Shown here: positions 8,534 to 16,965 of the stretch, in pieces
Layout of the letters: each line of letters opens with the position of its first letter
Position numbering within the stretch: the first letter of the stretch is position 1
Assembly: GCA_964575255.1 (NCBI GenBank)
Contig: CAZNPZ010000002.1
Span: 70,031-134,030 of the forward strand
Reading direction: 5' to 3'
Origin: JAEZHK01 sp964575255
GTDB lineage: Bacteria > Bacillota > Clostridia > Christensenellales > Aristaeellaceae
Length of the DNA stretch: 64,000 nt
Notes under the pieces: generated by a model
The model's database searches: none
What the model was told of the DNA's origin: nothing
What the model saw: only the letters and a program-made list of their open reading frames with translations
Position numbers and translations under genes: made by a program

Positions 8534-9841
8534 ATGGAAGATTTGTTTTCCGAGGGCATCAAAAAGCTCGCGCCGCTCGCCGACCGGATGCGCCCGCGCA
8601 CGCTGGACGAGTTCATCGGACAAAGAGAGATCGTCGGCGAGGGGACGCTTCTTCGCCGCGCGATCATGGCGGACCGGCTGACCAGCTCGATCTTCTGGGG
8701 CCCGCCAGGCACCGGCAAGACCACGCTGGCCTCGATCATCGCGAACGCCACAAAGGCGGAGTTTGTGAAGCTGAACGCCGTCACCAGCGGCGTGGCGGAA
8801 GTGCGCGACGTGGTCAAGGACGCTGAATCGCGGCTGAAGCTGCGGGGCAGGAGTACGTATTTGCTTCTTGACGAGTGCCACCGCTGGTCGAAGGCGCAGT
8901 CGGACAGCATCCTGCCCTCCATCGAGCAGGGCATCATCCGCTTCATCGGCTCCACCACCGAAAACCCGATGATTGCGATGACGCCCGCCATCGTCAGCCG
9001 CTGCCGCCTGTTCCGGTTCGAACCGCTGACGCAGGAGGAAGTCGAACAGGCGATTCTGGGCGCGATCCGGGACGAGGCGCGCGGCTTCGGCCAGCAGTCG
9101 GTGGTACTCGACGAAGACGCGCTGCACCACATCGCGCAGGTGGCGAACGGCGATGTACGCGCGGCGCTGAATGCTGTGGAGTTGGCCGTTCTGACCACGC
9201 CGATGGATGAAAACGGGGACACGCATGTGACGCTCGCGGTTGCGGAGCAGTCGATTCAGAAGCGCGTGCTGCGCATGGACGAGTCGATGCTCTACGACAT
9301 GCTGTCCGCGTTCTGCAAATCCTTACGCGGGTCGGACAGCGACGCGGCGCTCGCCTGGTTCAGCCGGATGATGTACGCGGGGCTTGACCCGCGCATCATC
9401 GTCCGCCGCGTGATCGCCCACGCCAGCGAAGACGTGGGACTCGCCAATCCCAATGCGATGGTGCAGGCGGTCAGCGCGTGGCAGGCGCTGGAGGCGATCG
9501 GCATGCCGGAGGCGCGGCTGTCGATCACGCAGGCGATCATTTCGGTGTGCGAAAGCCCAAAGTCGAACGCCGTTGTCATCGCAATCGACCGAGCGATGCG
9601 GGACGCCGAGCGCGGCGGGTTCCAGCCGGTGCCGATCCACCTGCGCGACACCTCCTACAAGGGCGCAAAAACTCTGGGCTACGGCGCGGACTACAAGTAC
9701 GCGCACGACTTCCCCGGCCACTATGTCAAGCAGCAGTACGCGCCGCTGGAGGCGCAAGGCATGCCCTACTACGAGCCGGGCGAACTGGGTTTTGAGCAGG
9801 AGATTCAAAAGCGCCGGCAAGAACTGAAGAAATACCAGTGA
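8534..9841 (+). CDS. rarA: Replication-associated recombination protein A (AAA+ ATPase)
   Basis: A 435-residue AAA+ ATPase of the RarA/MgsA/WRNIP1 family. The Walker A is GPPGTGKTT, the Walker B region is LLLDECHRWSKAQ, and sensor 1 is GSTTENP. The C-terminal part contains the MgsA-type helical region with PEARLSITQAIISVCESPKSN shared by the family (split by me across residues 330-352). RarA acts at stalled replication forks and loads or remodels DNA structures with recombination proteins. I chose the ATG at 8534 because GGAGG (8524-8528) is 5 bases upstream; the in-frame TTG at 8522 overlaps the preceding terminator. Confidence 0.95.
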   Translation: MEDLFSEGIKKLAPLADRMRPRTLDEFIGQREIVGEGTLLRRAIMADRLTSSIFWGPPGTGKTTLASIIANATKAEFVKLNAVTSGVAEVRDVVKDAESRLKLRGRSTYLLLDECHRWSKAQSDSILPSIEQGIIRFIGSTTENPMIAMTPAIVSRCRLFRFEPLTQEEVEQAILGAIRDEARGFGQQSVVLDEDALHHIAQVANGDVRAALNAVELAVLTTPMDENGDTHVTLAVAEQSIQKRVLRMDESMLYDMLSAFCKSLRGSDSDAALAWFSRMMYAGLDPRIIVRRVIAHASEDVGLANPNAMVQAVSAWQALEAIGMPEARLSITQAIISVCESPKSNAVVIAIDRAMRDAERGGFQPVPIHLRDTSYKGAKTLGYGADYKYAHDFPGHYVKQQYAPLEAQGMPYYEPGELGFEQEIQKRRQELKKYQ

Positions 9842-9844
9842 TGT

Positions 9845-9871
9845 AAAAAAGCGGGCCGTAAAGCTCGCTTT
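9845..9871. terminator. Bidirectional terminator between rarA and the convergent zinc-ribbon gene
   Basis: A 9-bp stem with one G-T wobble (9848-9856 with 9863-9871) and a 6-base loop. It is flanked by an A run on the left and ends in T on the right, so it can serve both strands. Confidence 0.65.
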
Positions 9872-9878
9872 CGATATG

Positions 9879-10688
9879 CTAAGAGTTGTTTTCCGCCGTT
9901 GGGGCGGCTGTCACTTCGACGCGCGTGGGCGGCACGATCTCTCTGGCACGCTTCTGCATGTCGGCCAGCCACGTCCAAGCCAGCGTGACCAGCGCGATCA
10001 GCGCGGCCGCCGTCAGCATGGTGACGGTTCTGCGAATCAGAAGACTCTTTTGCCGAAGATACCGCTTTTGAAGCACCACGTGAAACGGCGGCGTGTTATC
10101 CGGGGTATCTGGTTGGACTGCCTTGACCGGCGTTTCTGCCTTTTCGCGAGTGAACGCCGCTTCCAGCTGCTTTGAAAGCCGCAGGCACTCGCGCTTCGTC
10201 CTTCCGCAGCGGTCGCAGCCGGGCGAATCGAACGGATTGGCGCGCCCACAGACGCAAACCCAGTATTCCCTGGCCATAAGCGGGCGGACGGCCGCGTCCG
10301 GCCCCGCAACGCGGCGGAGCGCCTCAAGTTCCCGGCCAACCGGCTTTTCGGGCAGATCCACCTCGATGAGCCGCTTTGGGTTTCCTTTCCACGGCGGCGC
10401 GCCGTCGAGATCCACCCGTACGAAGAACAGCCCGCTCCAGTGGCCGCCGGGAGCGGTCTCCGCCTCGATGGGCAGTACGAACGCCTCATGGGGCTGGGCG
10501 TTCAGCGCGCCGGTCTGAAGTGGGATGTCCGAGGCGAAGCCGTCTCCCTGCCAGGTGATGACCGCGTCAAACCCGGTCACCGCCCGGTCCGAAAGGTTGA
10601 AAAGGCGCACAAAGCCGCGCACGCCGCGTTCGTCGCGCGTCAGGTCATATCCCAGAAGTTCCATCGGGCAGTCTAGATCCAGTTGCAT
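9879..10688 (-). CDS. Membrane-anchored double-cysteine zinc-ribbon protein, function unknown
   Basis: A 269-residue protein I cannot assign to a named function. The N-terminal 110 residues look like a beta-rich domain (MQLDLDCPMELLGYDLTRD...). Residues around 150-175 hold two CxxC-type pairs (CVCGRANPFDSPGCDRCG), a likely zinc ribbon. One hydrophobic segment (TVTMLTAAALIALVTLAW) lies near residues 220-237, followed by about 25 residues on the far side. I chose the ATG at 10688 because GGGAGA stands 5 bases upstream; the open frame extends 24 codons further without support. It stands alone between two convergent or divergent neighbours and has its own promoter-like sequence at 10714. Confidence 0.75.
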   Translation of the reverse strand: MQLDLDCPMELLGYDLTRDERGVRGFVRLFNLSDRAVTGFDAVITWQGDGFASDIPLQTGALNAQPHEAFVLPIEAETAPGGHWSGLFFVRVDLDGAPPWKGNPKRLIEVDLPEKPVGRELEALRRVAGPDAAVRPLMAREYWVCVCGRANPFDSPGCDRCGRTKRECLRLSKQLEAAFTREKAETPVKAVQPDTPDNTPPFHVVLQKRYLRQKSLLIRRTVTMLTAAALIALVTLAWTWLADMQKRAREIVPPTRVEVTAAPTAENNS

Positions 10689-10713
10689 GTCCGTCTCCCG
10701 CGTTGTTTTCCAC

Positions 10714-10719
10714 AGTATA
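10714..10719 (-). promoter_or_regulatory. Extended -10 promoter for the zinc-ribbon gene
   Basis: On the minus strand TATACT is preceded by TGG, giving an extended -10 element 26 bases before the start codon. No convincing -35 is visible. Confidence 0.5.
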
Positions 10720-10809
10720 CCACATTTTGCCGTGAGACGCGAGGGGCTCTGTGTACACATCAGTACCTCCGTTCAGGCGTCTGATCACATTTTCGACAGA
10801 TTCCTTTCC

Positions 10810-10838
10810 TTGACAATCGCGGCCTGTGCCTCTAAAAT
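10810..10838 (+). promoter_or_regulatory. Sigma-A promoter for the yprB-like operon
   Basis: TTGACA (10810-10815), a 17-base spacer, then TAAAAT (10833-10838): a near-consensus promoter 28 bases before the GTG start at 10867. Confidence 0.85.
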
Positions 10839-10866
10839 AGGTTCCATATGGATCGGGGGGACAACC

Positions 10867-11997
10867 GTGGCCTCGGACCTCAAGGCGCGTCTGCGCGCGA
10901 TCAGTGGCGCAAGCAAACCGGTTCAGCCGGGCGGACTCGTCGTGCGCGTGTACGAGGAGGACGCCGACCCGCGCCTCCTAACGATCGGGCAGACTGCGCT
11001 TGACCGGCTGGGCTTCAAGGGCGATTGGCCTGGGGCGGAGAAGGTTTTGTTTCTCGACACCGAGACGACCGGCCTTAACGGCGGCGCGGGCACGGTGGCG
11101 TTCATGATCGGGTTCGGGTATCTCGCCGGGAGCCGCTTCCGGGTCGAGCAATACATGATGCGCTCCTACGCTGACGAACCGCTTTTACTCGCGAAGGCGG
11201 CGGAGATCATGGCCAGGTTTTACGCGGCAGTCACCTTCAACGGCGACAATTTCGACCTGCCGCTGCTCGAATCACGCTTCACGATGGCGCGCATGCGGGA
11301 GCAATGGACGCCGCTGACAAGGCTTGACCTGATGCATCCCGCGCGAAGGCTCTGGAAACGGCGGCTGGGCAGCTGCCGTCTGGGGATTCTGGAAAAAGAA
11401 ATTCTGCGCCGGGGCCGCACGAACGACCTGCCGGGCAGCGAAGCGCCACGGCGGTTTTTTGAGGCGATGAAGACCGGCGACTTCGCGCCACTGGAAGAAG
11501 TCTTTACGCACAACCGGCTGGACGTAGCAGCGCTTTCCTCGCTGCTCTGCGCGCTGTCGGAAGCCTACGCGGCTCCGGAGCAACTGACCGACGCTGCGGA
11601 TCTGTACTCGATGGGGCGCGTTCTGGAAGTGCGCGGGGAGTGCGAAGGCGCGCGCAGGCTCTACCGCGCCGCCGCGGCACCGACGCCGCTATCAACCATC
11701 GCGGCCTTGCGCGGCGCGAAGTACCAGGCGGAGGCGAACCGTGCGTTCTCCGTGATGTTGAAGCGCGCGGGCGAGTGGGCGCGGGCCGAGCACGTTTGGC
11801 TGGAGATGGTGAAGCGGCGACAAATGGGTGTCTGGGCGCTCATTGAGCTGGCAAAATTCTACGAGCACCGCGCGGGGCGGCTTGAAGACGCGCTTCAGAT
11901 GGCGGAAACTGCGCGCGCGGTCGCGGACGCTGCGATTCTGGATCAAATCGACCGCCGGATCCGGCGGCTTCAAAGAAAACTGGAGGGAAACGGATGA
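10867..11997 (+). CDS. YprB-like ribonuclease H-fold exonuclease domain protein with C-terminal helical repeats
   Basis: A 376-residue protein. The DEDD-type exonuclease motif FLDTETTGLNGGAGT lies near residue 62. Further conserved blocks are FNGDNFDLPLLESRF and HNRLDVAALSSLL, which supply the other acidic residues of the RNase_H_2 (YprB) fold. The C-terminal 130 residues are helical and TPR-like. The family is predicted to be a 3'-5' exonuclease acting on DNA or RNA; its role is unproven. I chose the GTG at 10867 because GGGGGGA stands just upstream and a near-consensus promoter ends at 10838; the open frame running back to 10525 precedes that promoter. The stop overlaps the next start (ATGA). 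Confidence 0.85.
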   Translation: MASDLKARLRAISGASKPVQPGGLVVRVYEEDADPRLLTIGQTALDRLGFKGDWPGAEKVLFLDTETTGLNGGAGTVAFMIGFGYLAGSRFRVEQYMMRSYADEPLLLAKAAEIMARFYAAVTFNGDNFDLPLLESRFTMARMREQWTPLTRLDLMHPARRLWKRRLGSCRLGILEKEILRRGRTNDLPGSEAPRRFFEAMKTGDFAPLEEVFTHNRLDVAALSSLLCALSEAYAAPEQLTDAADLYSMGRVLEVRGECEGARRLYRAAAAPTPLSTIAALRGAKYQAEANRAFSVMLKRAGEWARAEHVWLEMVKRRQMGVWALIELAKFYEHRAGRLEDALQMAETARAVADAAILDQIDRRIRRLQRKLEGNG

Positions 11998-12737
11998 ACA
12001 TTAAAGCGGAAATCATGGGCCGCAAGGCCTACAACCTGCACCTGAAGGGCAACGCCTATCTGGAGAAAAAGATGTTCCGGGAGGCGGAGGAAAAGCACAA
12101 AGAAGCGCTCAAAGCGTATGAAGAGGCGGAGGCGGCGGGCGACAAACACCCCAAGCGCATGATGGCCCGCGGCGTGTTGCTCATGCGCGCGCACGAGTAC
12201 GACAAGGCGCGCGAGGCGATGCTGAAGGTGGAGAAGATGCCCGGTCTGGATCGGGACATGAAGAAACAGCTCCGGCTCAACTACGCGGTGTGCCTGTGGA
12301 AGATGGGGCAGCTGGATCGGGCGATCGAGCTGATGCGGCAGACGTCGGCGGACGGCGCGATGAACTCGATGATTTACGGATCGCTCGGCTACATGCTGAT
12401 TGAGAAGGCGCGCCAGACCGGCGACTTCACCGAAGCACAGGAGTTTAACCAGAAGGCCTACGAGTACGACGACGAGGACGCGGTGGTGTTGGACAACCTG
12501 GGTCAGATGCACTTGGCGATGGGCAACCGCGCGGAGGCGTTCGATTACTTCAAGCGCGCCCATGAGCGCAAGCCGACCCAGGTGGACACGCTCTATTACC
12601 TCGCGAAACTGTACCATGAGGACGGCGAGAAGGAAACCGCCGTGAAAATGCTGGAGCGCGCGCTGTCCCAGACATATTCGGCGCTGTGCACCACCACCCG
12701 TGAACAGGCACAGGCGCTGCTGGATGAGATTCGCTGA
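11994..12737 (+). CDS. Tetratricopeptide-repeat protein
   Basis: A 247-residue, almost wholly helical protein with TPR-like units. Examples are YNLHLKGNAYLEKKMFREAE near residue 11, and AVVLDNLGQMHLAMGNRAEAF and DTLYYLAKLYHEDGEKETAV in the second half. TPR proteins are scaffolds, and no catalytic motif is visible. It is translationally coupled to the YprB-like nuclease by an ATGA overlap, so the two may act together; the partner and role are unknown. A GNAT-family gene follows 9 bases later, and all three probably share the promoter at 10810. Confidence 0.8.
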   Translation: MNIKAEIMGRKAYNLHLKGNAYLEKKMFREAEEKHKEALKAYEEAEAAGDKHPKRMMARGVLLMRAHEYDKAREAMLKVEKMPGLDRDMKKQLRLNYAVCLWKMGQLDRAIELMRQTSADGAMNSMIYGSLGYMLIEKARQTGDFTEAQEFNQKAYEYDDEDAVVLDNLGQMHLAMGNRAEAFDYFKRAHERKPTQVDTLYYLAKLYHEDGEKETAVKMLERALSQTYSALCTTTREQAQALLDEIR

Positions 12738-12746
12738 GGAGAAAAA

Positions 12747-13202
12747 ATGGACATTCGGTATTTGGAAAACGGCCTGACGGCGGAAGCGCTTGCCGGTCTT
12801 CGGAACCGCGAGGGCTGGAGTTATACGCTGGTTCCTCAGGCGCAAAAAGCCCTAGACCACTCGCTCTACTCGGTCGCAGCGGTGCGGGGAGAAGAGACGG
12901 TCGGGATGGGGCGGCTGATCGGAGACGGCGCGCTGACCTGGTACGTTTCCGACGTGATCGTGATCCCCGAATGCCGAGGGCAGCACATCGGCGCGACGAT
13001 CGTCCGCATGCTGATCGACTACGCGGTCTCGCACAGCGAACCCGGCACCAACATCGCCATTGCGCTGATGTCCGCGAGAGGCAAAGAACCCTTCTACGAA
13101 AAGCTTGGGTTTTACCAGCGACCGAACGACCACGAGGGCGCGGGTATGATGATGCGATTGAAAGTGCCCGGTGGCGAGCAACCGGCGGCATCAGCGTTAT
13201 AA
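12747..13202 (+). CDS. GNAT-family N-acetyltransferase
   Basis: A 151-residue GNAT protein. The acetyl-CoA pyrophosphate-binding loop is the R/Q-x-x-G-x-[GA] type (ECRGQHIGATIVRML), preceded by the beta strand VSDVIVIPE. The C-terminal strand-helix FYEKLGFYQRPNDHEGAGM is also typical. Such enzymes move acetyl from acetyl-CoA to an amine; the substrate cannot be read here. GAGGAGAAAA precedes the ATG. It is the last gene of the YprB-TPR-GNAT operon and meets gpmI head-on across a perfect hairpin. Confidence 0.85.
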   Translation: MDIRYLENGLTAEALAGLRNREGWSYTLVPQAQKALDHSLYSVAAVRGEETVGMGRLIGDGALTWYVSDVIVIPECRGQHIGATIVRMLIDYAVSHSEPGTNIAIALMSARGKEPFYEKLGFYQRPNDHEGAGMMMRLKVPGGEQPAASAL

Positions 13203-13206
13203 CATT

Positions 13207-13239
13207 CAAGGCCTGTTGCGATGTTCGCAACAGGCCTTG
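13207..13239. terminator. Perfect 15-bp hairpin between convergent operons
   Basis: Bases 13207-13221 pair perfectly with 13225-13239 around a 3-base loop. There is no long T run on either side, but the position between the GNAT gene and gpmI suits a shared bidirectional terminator. Confidence 0.7.
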
Positions 13240-13260
13240 ACAGTTGTTGGAGGTTTTATA

Positions 13261-14799
13261 CTAGTCCAGAATCAGGCACTTGCCGGTCATTTCTTGAGGC
13301 TGCGGGATCTTCATCATGTGAAGCAGCGTCGGCGAAAGGTCGCACAGCCGTCCGTCATCCGCGAGTGCATGTTTGGGCTGTTCGGGGTCGATCACGATCA
13401 GCGGCACGGGGTTCGTCGTGTGGGCGGTGAACGGTTCGCCGGTTACCGGATCCACCATCTGGTCGGCGTTTCCGTGGTCGGCGGTGATGAGCGCCTTGCC
13501 GCCCATCTGAAGGATCGCGCCGACGACCTTGCCCACGCACTCGTCGACGGTGCGTACCGCCTTCATCGCGGCCTCCATGACGCCGGTATGTCCCACCATG
13601 TCGCAGTTGGCGAAGTTCAAGACCATCAGGTCGTACTTGCCGGACAGCACCCGCTTCACGGCCTCATCCGCGACCTCGTAGGCGCTCATCTCCGGCTTCA
13701 GGTCGTAGGTGGCGACCTTTGGCGACGGGATCAGCGCGCGGTCTTCGCCGGGGTTGGGGGCCTCAACGCCGCCGTTGAAGAAGAAGGTGACGTGGGCGTA
13801 CTTCTCGGTCTCGGCGATCCGCAGCTGCGTCAGGCCCCTGCCGGACAGGTATTCGCCCATCGTGTTCTTCAGGGATTGCGGGTGGAACGCGATCTCAAGG
13901 TTTGTGAACGTCGCGTCGTACTGGGTCATCGACACGAAGTGCACCGGCTTGTAGCCGCCGATCCGCGAAAAATCCTTGAAGTCCGGCTCGATCAGCGCGC
14001 GGGTCAGTTCGCGGGTGCGGTCGGGTCGGAAGTTGAAGAAGATGATCGAATCGCCCGCTTCGACGGTGGCGACGGGTTTGCCGTCCTTCATGACGACGGA
14101 GGGCTTGACGAACTCATCCGTCACATCGTCGTCATAGGACTTCTGCATTGCCTCGGCGGCGCTGATCGCGGGGACGCCGACGCCCATCAGCGCCTCATAG
14201 CCCTTCTGAACGCGATCCCAGCGCTTGTCTCGGTCCATCGACCAGTAGCGGCCCGCCACCGACGCGATTTTGCCGCAGCCGATCTCGGCCATCCGATCTT
14301 CCAACGTCAGAATGTAGTCCTTACCGCTGGAGGGCGGCACGTCGCGCCCGTCCATCAGGCAGTGGACGAACGCCCTGTCCGCCATGCCGTGGCGCTTGGT
14401 GAGGTCAAGAAGCGCATACAGGTGCTCCAGGTGGCTGTGTACGCCGCCGTCGGAGCAAAGCCCGATGTAATGCACCTTGCCGCCGGCCTTCTTCGCCGCC
14501 TCGACCGCGCCGACGAGCGCGGGGTTTTCGAAGAAGTCGCCGTCCTGGATGGACTTTGTGATGCGGGTCAGTTCCTGATACACGACGCGGCCCGCGCCGA
14601 TGTTCAGGTGGCCGACCTCGCTGTTGCCCATCTGCCCGTCCGGAAGCCCGACCGAGAGACCGGACGCGCCGATCTGGGTGACGGAATACTTGGCGGTCAG
14701 CCTGTCGATGTTGGGCGTACCAGCCTGGTAGATGGCGTTGCCCTCATGGGCGGGGTTGATGCCAAACCCGTCCATGATGATCAGTGCCGTGATTGCCAT
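13261..14799 (-). CDS. gpmI: 2,3-bisphosphoglycerate-independent phosphoglycerate mutase
   Basis: A 512-residue alkaline-phosphatase-superfamily enzyme of the usual GpmI length. The N-terminal metal site DGFGINPAHEGNAI, the block GQMGNSEVGHLNIGAGR (with the catalytic serine) and the C-terminal metal motif LITADHGNADQM are all present. It interconverts 3- and 2-phosphoglycerate using Mn2+. The start ATG at 14799 overlaps the tpiA stop by one base (TGATG), so translation is coupled. A long open frame continues upstream of this ATG but only through the shifted tpiA sequence. It is the last gene of pgk-tpiA-gpmI; eno and gap are not in the window. Confidence 0.97.
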   Translation of the reverse strand: MAITALIIMDGFGINPAHEGNAIYQAGTPNIDRLTAKYSVTQIGASGLSVGLPDGQMGNSEVGHLNIGAGRVVYQELTRITKSIQDGDFFENPALVGAVEAAKKAGGKVHYIGLCSDGGVHSHLEHLYALLDLTKRHGMADRAFVHCLMDGRDVPPSSGKDYILTLEDRMAEIGCGKIASVAGRYWSMDRDKRWDRVQKGYEALMGVGVPAISAAEAMQKSYDDDVTDEFVKPSVVMKDGKPVATVEAGDSIIFFNFRPDRTRELTRALIEPDFKDFSRIGGYKPVHFVSMTQYDATFTNLEIAFHPQSLKNTMGEYLSGRGLTQLRIAETEKYAHVTFFFNGGVEAPNPGEDRALIPSPKVATYDLKPEMSAYEVADEAVKRVLSGKYDLMVLNFANCDMVGHTGVMEAAMKAVRTVDECVGKVVGAILQMGGKALITADHGNADQMVDPVTGEPFTAHTTNPVPLIVIDPEQPKHALADDGRLCDLSPTLLHMMKIPQPQEMTGKCLILD

Positions 14800-15545
14800 C
14801 AGTAATTCACCACCTGGGCGAAGTCGGCCGCTTTCAGGCTCGCACCGCCGATCAGGCCGCCGTCGATCTCTTCCTGAGCCATCAGGCCTTTGACGTTGGC
14901 GGGGTTCATCGATCCGCCGTACTGGATGCGCACCTTGGAAGCAGCTTCCTCGCCGTACTTGCCGGCGATGGCCTTGCGGATGACGCCGATGGTCTCGTTG
15001 GCCTGCTCGTCGGTGGCGGTGAGGCCGGTGCCGATCGCCCAAACGGGCTCGTAGGCGACGACGACTTCGGCAACCTGCGCGGCCGTCAGGCCGGTCAGCG
15101 CCATCAGCGTCTGGTAGGCGACGATCGCGTCGGTGTACGCGCCTTCGCGCTCTTCCTTGCTCTCGCCGACGCAGATGATCGGGATCAGGCCCGCGGCGAC
15201 GGCGGCGACGGTGCGCTTGTTGACGGTCTTGTCGGTCTCGCCGAAGTACTGGCGGCGCTCGGAGTGGCCGATGATCACGTATTCGCAGCCCGCGGCCTTG
15301 AGCATCTCGGCGGAGAGCTCGCCGGTGAACGCGCCCTTCGCGGCGAAGTGAACGTTCTGGGAGCCCAGCTTTACGTTGGTGCCCTTGATGATGGGCGCGA
15401 CGGCCGCGAAGCACACCGCGGGCGGGCAGACGACGACGTCGCACTTGGCATCTTTGACGAGCGGCAGAAGTTCGGTGACCAGCTGGGCGGCTTCCTCAGG
15501 GGTTTTGTTCATTTTCCAGTTTCCGGCGATGATGGGCTTGCGCAT
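14799..15545 (-). CDS. tpiA: Triosephosphate isomerase
   Basis: A 248-residue TIM barrel. It has the N-terminal GNWKMNKT with catalytic Lys, the electrophilic His in IIGHSERRQYFGE, the catalytic Glu loop in VVAYEPVWAIGTG, and the phosphate loop IQYGGSMNPANV. It interconverts dihydroxyacetone phosphate and glyceraldehyde-3-phosphate. I chose the ATG at 15545 because GAGGAGG lies 9 bases upstream; the in-frame TTG at 15563 precedes that ribosome site. It sits second in a three-gene glycolytic operon, separated from pgk by a GAAA-capped hairpin and overlapping gpmI by one base. Confidence 0.97.
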   Translation of the reverse strand: MRKPIIAGNWKMNKTPEEAAQLVTELLPLVKDAKCDVVVCPPAVCFAAVAPIIKGTNVKLGSQNVHFAAKGAFTGELSAEMLKAAGCEYVIIGHSERRQYFGETDKTVNKRTVAAVAAGLIPIICVGESKEEREGAYTDAIVAYQTLMALTGLTAAQVAEVVVAYEPVWAIGTGLTATDEQANETIGVIRKAIAGKYGEEAASKVRIQYGGSMNPANVKGLMAQEEIDGGLIGGASLKAADFAQVVNY

Positions 15546-15576
15546 TTGGTTGTTCCTCCTCAAAATTTCGATTGTA

Positions 15577-15598
15577 CGGCGGGGCTTTCGCCCCGCCG
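15577..15598 (-). other. Intercistronic GAAA-tetraloop hairpin between pgk and tpiA
   Basis: A perfect 9-bp GC stem (15577-15585 with 15590-15598). On the minus strand the loop reads GAAA. No T run follows, so it is more likely an mRNA stability or processing hairpin than a terminator. Confidence 0.65.
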
Positions 15599-15608
15599 GT
15601 TTGATGGA

Positions 15609-16793
15609 TTACTTATCGTTCAGCGCCGCGACGCCGGGCAGCTCCTTGCCCTCGAGGAATTCGAGGCTCGCGCCGCCGCCGGTGGAGATGTGGCTCATCT
15701 TGTCGGCGAGGCCCATCTGGGTGACCGCCGCCGCGGAGTCGCCGCCGCCGATGATCGTGGTGGCGCTGGACGCGGCCATCGCCTTCGCGATCGCGAGCGT
15801 GCCCTCGGCGAAGTTGGGCATCTCGAACACGCCCATCGGGCCGTTCCAGACGACGGTCTTGGCCTTCGCGATTTCCTCGGAGAACAGCTCGATCGTCTTC
15901 GGGCCGATATCCATGCCGGAGAAGCCGTCGGGGATTTCATCGGAGTCGACCAGCTTGATGTTGCAGTCGTTCGCAAACGCGTCGCCCGCCAGGTTGTCAA
16001 CCGGCAAAAGCATCTTGACGCCCTTGGCCTTGGCCTTTTCGATCAGCTCGTTCGCGAGACCCAGCCGTTCCTCGTCCAAGAGGCTTCCGCCGATGTTGCC
16101 GCCCTGCGCCTTGATGAATGTGTAGGCCATGCCGCCGCCGATCAGGAGGGTATCCACCTTCTCCAAGAGGTTCGTGATCACGGCGATCTTGTCCTTGACC
16201 TTCGCGCCGCCCAGGATCGCGACGAATGGGCGCACCGGATTTGTGATCGCGCCGCCCAGGAAGTCAAGTTCTTTCCCGATCAGGAAGCCCGCGACCGCCG
16301 GAAGATACGCGGCCACGCCCGCGGTGGAGGAGTGCGCGCGGTGCACGGTGCCGAACGCGTCGGACACGTAGAGGTCGGCCATCGACGCCAGTTCCTTCGA
16401 GAGTTCAGGATCGTTCTTCTCCTCGCCCGGCATGAAGCGCACATTTTCAAGCAGGATCGCCTCGCCCGGCTTGACGGCCGCCGCCAGCGCCTTCGCGTCC
16501 GGCCCCACGACGTCTTTCGCCAGCTTGACCTCAAATCCGAGCTTTGCGCTCAGGTCCTTCGCGACCGGTGCCAGCGAGTACTTGGCTTCGAAGCCGCCCT
16601 TGGGACGACCCAGGTGCGAGCACAGGATGACCGCGGCTTTGTTGTCCAGCAGATACTTGATCGTGGGCAGCGCGGCAACAATGCGCGTCTCGTCGGTGAT
16701 GTTGAACTCCGCGTCCAGAGGCACGTTGAAGTCGCAGCGTACGAGGACTTTCTTTCCGTTTACATCGATGTCCCTAACCGTCTTCTTGTTCAT
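15609..16793 (-). CDS. pgk: Phosphoglycerate kinase
   Basis: A 394-residue enzyme of the usual length. The signature VLVRCDFNVPLD lies near residue 14, CSHLGRPKGG near residue 56 and the nucleotide-binding IIGGGDSAAAVTQMGLADKM near the C-terminus, with a STGGGASLEFLEGK end motif. It makes ATP and 3-phosphoglycerate from 1,3-bisphosphoglycerate. I chose the ATG at 16793 because AGGAG stands 8 bases upstream; the frame continues to 16853 through the promoter. It is first in the pgk-tpiA-gpmI operon. Confidence 0.97.
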   Translation of the reverse strand: MNKKTVRDIDVNGKKVLVRCDFNVPLDAEFNITDETRIVAALPTIKYLLDNKAAVILCSHLGRPKGGFEAKYSLAPVAKDLSAKLGFEVKLAKDVVGPDAKALAAAVKPGEAILLENVRFMPGEEKNDPELSKELASMADLYVSDAFGTVHRAHSSTAGVAAYLPAVAGFLIGKELDFLGGAITNPVRPFVAILGGAKVKDKIAVITNLLEKVDTLLIGGGMAYTFIKAQGGNIGGSLLDEERLGLANELIEKAKAKGVKMLLPVDNLAGDAFANDCNIKLVDSDEIPDGFSGMDIGPKTIELFSEEIAKAKTVVWNGPMGVFEMPNFAEGTLAIAKAMAASSATTIIGGGDSAAAVTQMGLADKMSHISTGGGASLEFLEGKELPGVAALNDK

Positions 16794-16851
16794 GGGCCAC
16801 ACTCCTATCCTGTGATCAAGAATAACAATGAAGCAAAGATTGCCAACTATC

Positions 16852-16880
16852 AATATACCCTAAAAATGTTAATCTGTCCA
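16852..16880 (-). promoter_or_regulatory. Sigma-A promoter for pgk-tpiA-gpmI
   Basis: On the minus strand TGGACA (16875-16880), a 17-base spacer and TATATT (16852-16857), about 58 bases before the pgk ATG. Confidence 0.8.
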
Positions 16881-16927
16881 GTGCGCAAAAATAGATTGCC
16901 CGGATTGCTGCGATTTTAACGTGAAAA

Positions 16928-16936
16928 TGGTATAAT
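16928..16936 (+). promoter_or_regulatory. Extended -10 promoter for the ECF-truA operon
   Basis: TGG followed directly by TATAAT (16931-16936), 29 bases before the ecfA1 GTG. The -35 region is weak (TTGCTG with a 20-base spacer). Confidence 0.7.
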
Positions 16937-16965
16937 AAACCGCTTTGAAACTTGGAGGTGCGCGG

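Noticed and set aside
6848..9226. A 792-codon open frame on the minus strand
   Set aside because: It lies opposite xylB, rhaA and rarA, has no family motif and is Arg/His-rich, as expected for the shadow of GC-biased codons.
10525..10866. N-terminal extension of the YprB-like gene
   Set aside because: It runs antisense to the zinc-ribbon gene and crosses the promoter at 10810-10838; the GTG at 10867 has a ribosome site.
13171..16919. Two long plus-strand open frames (544 and 708 codons)
   Set aside because: They are antisense to gpmI, tpiA and pgk, whose motifs and ribosome sites are clear; the translations look like GC-bias shadows.
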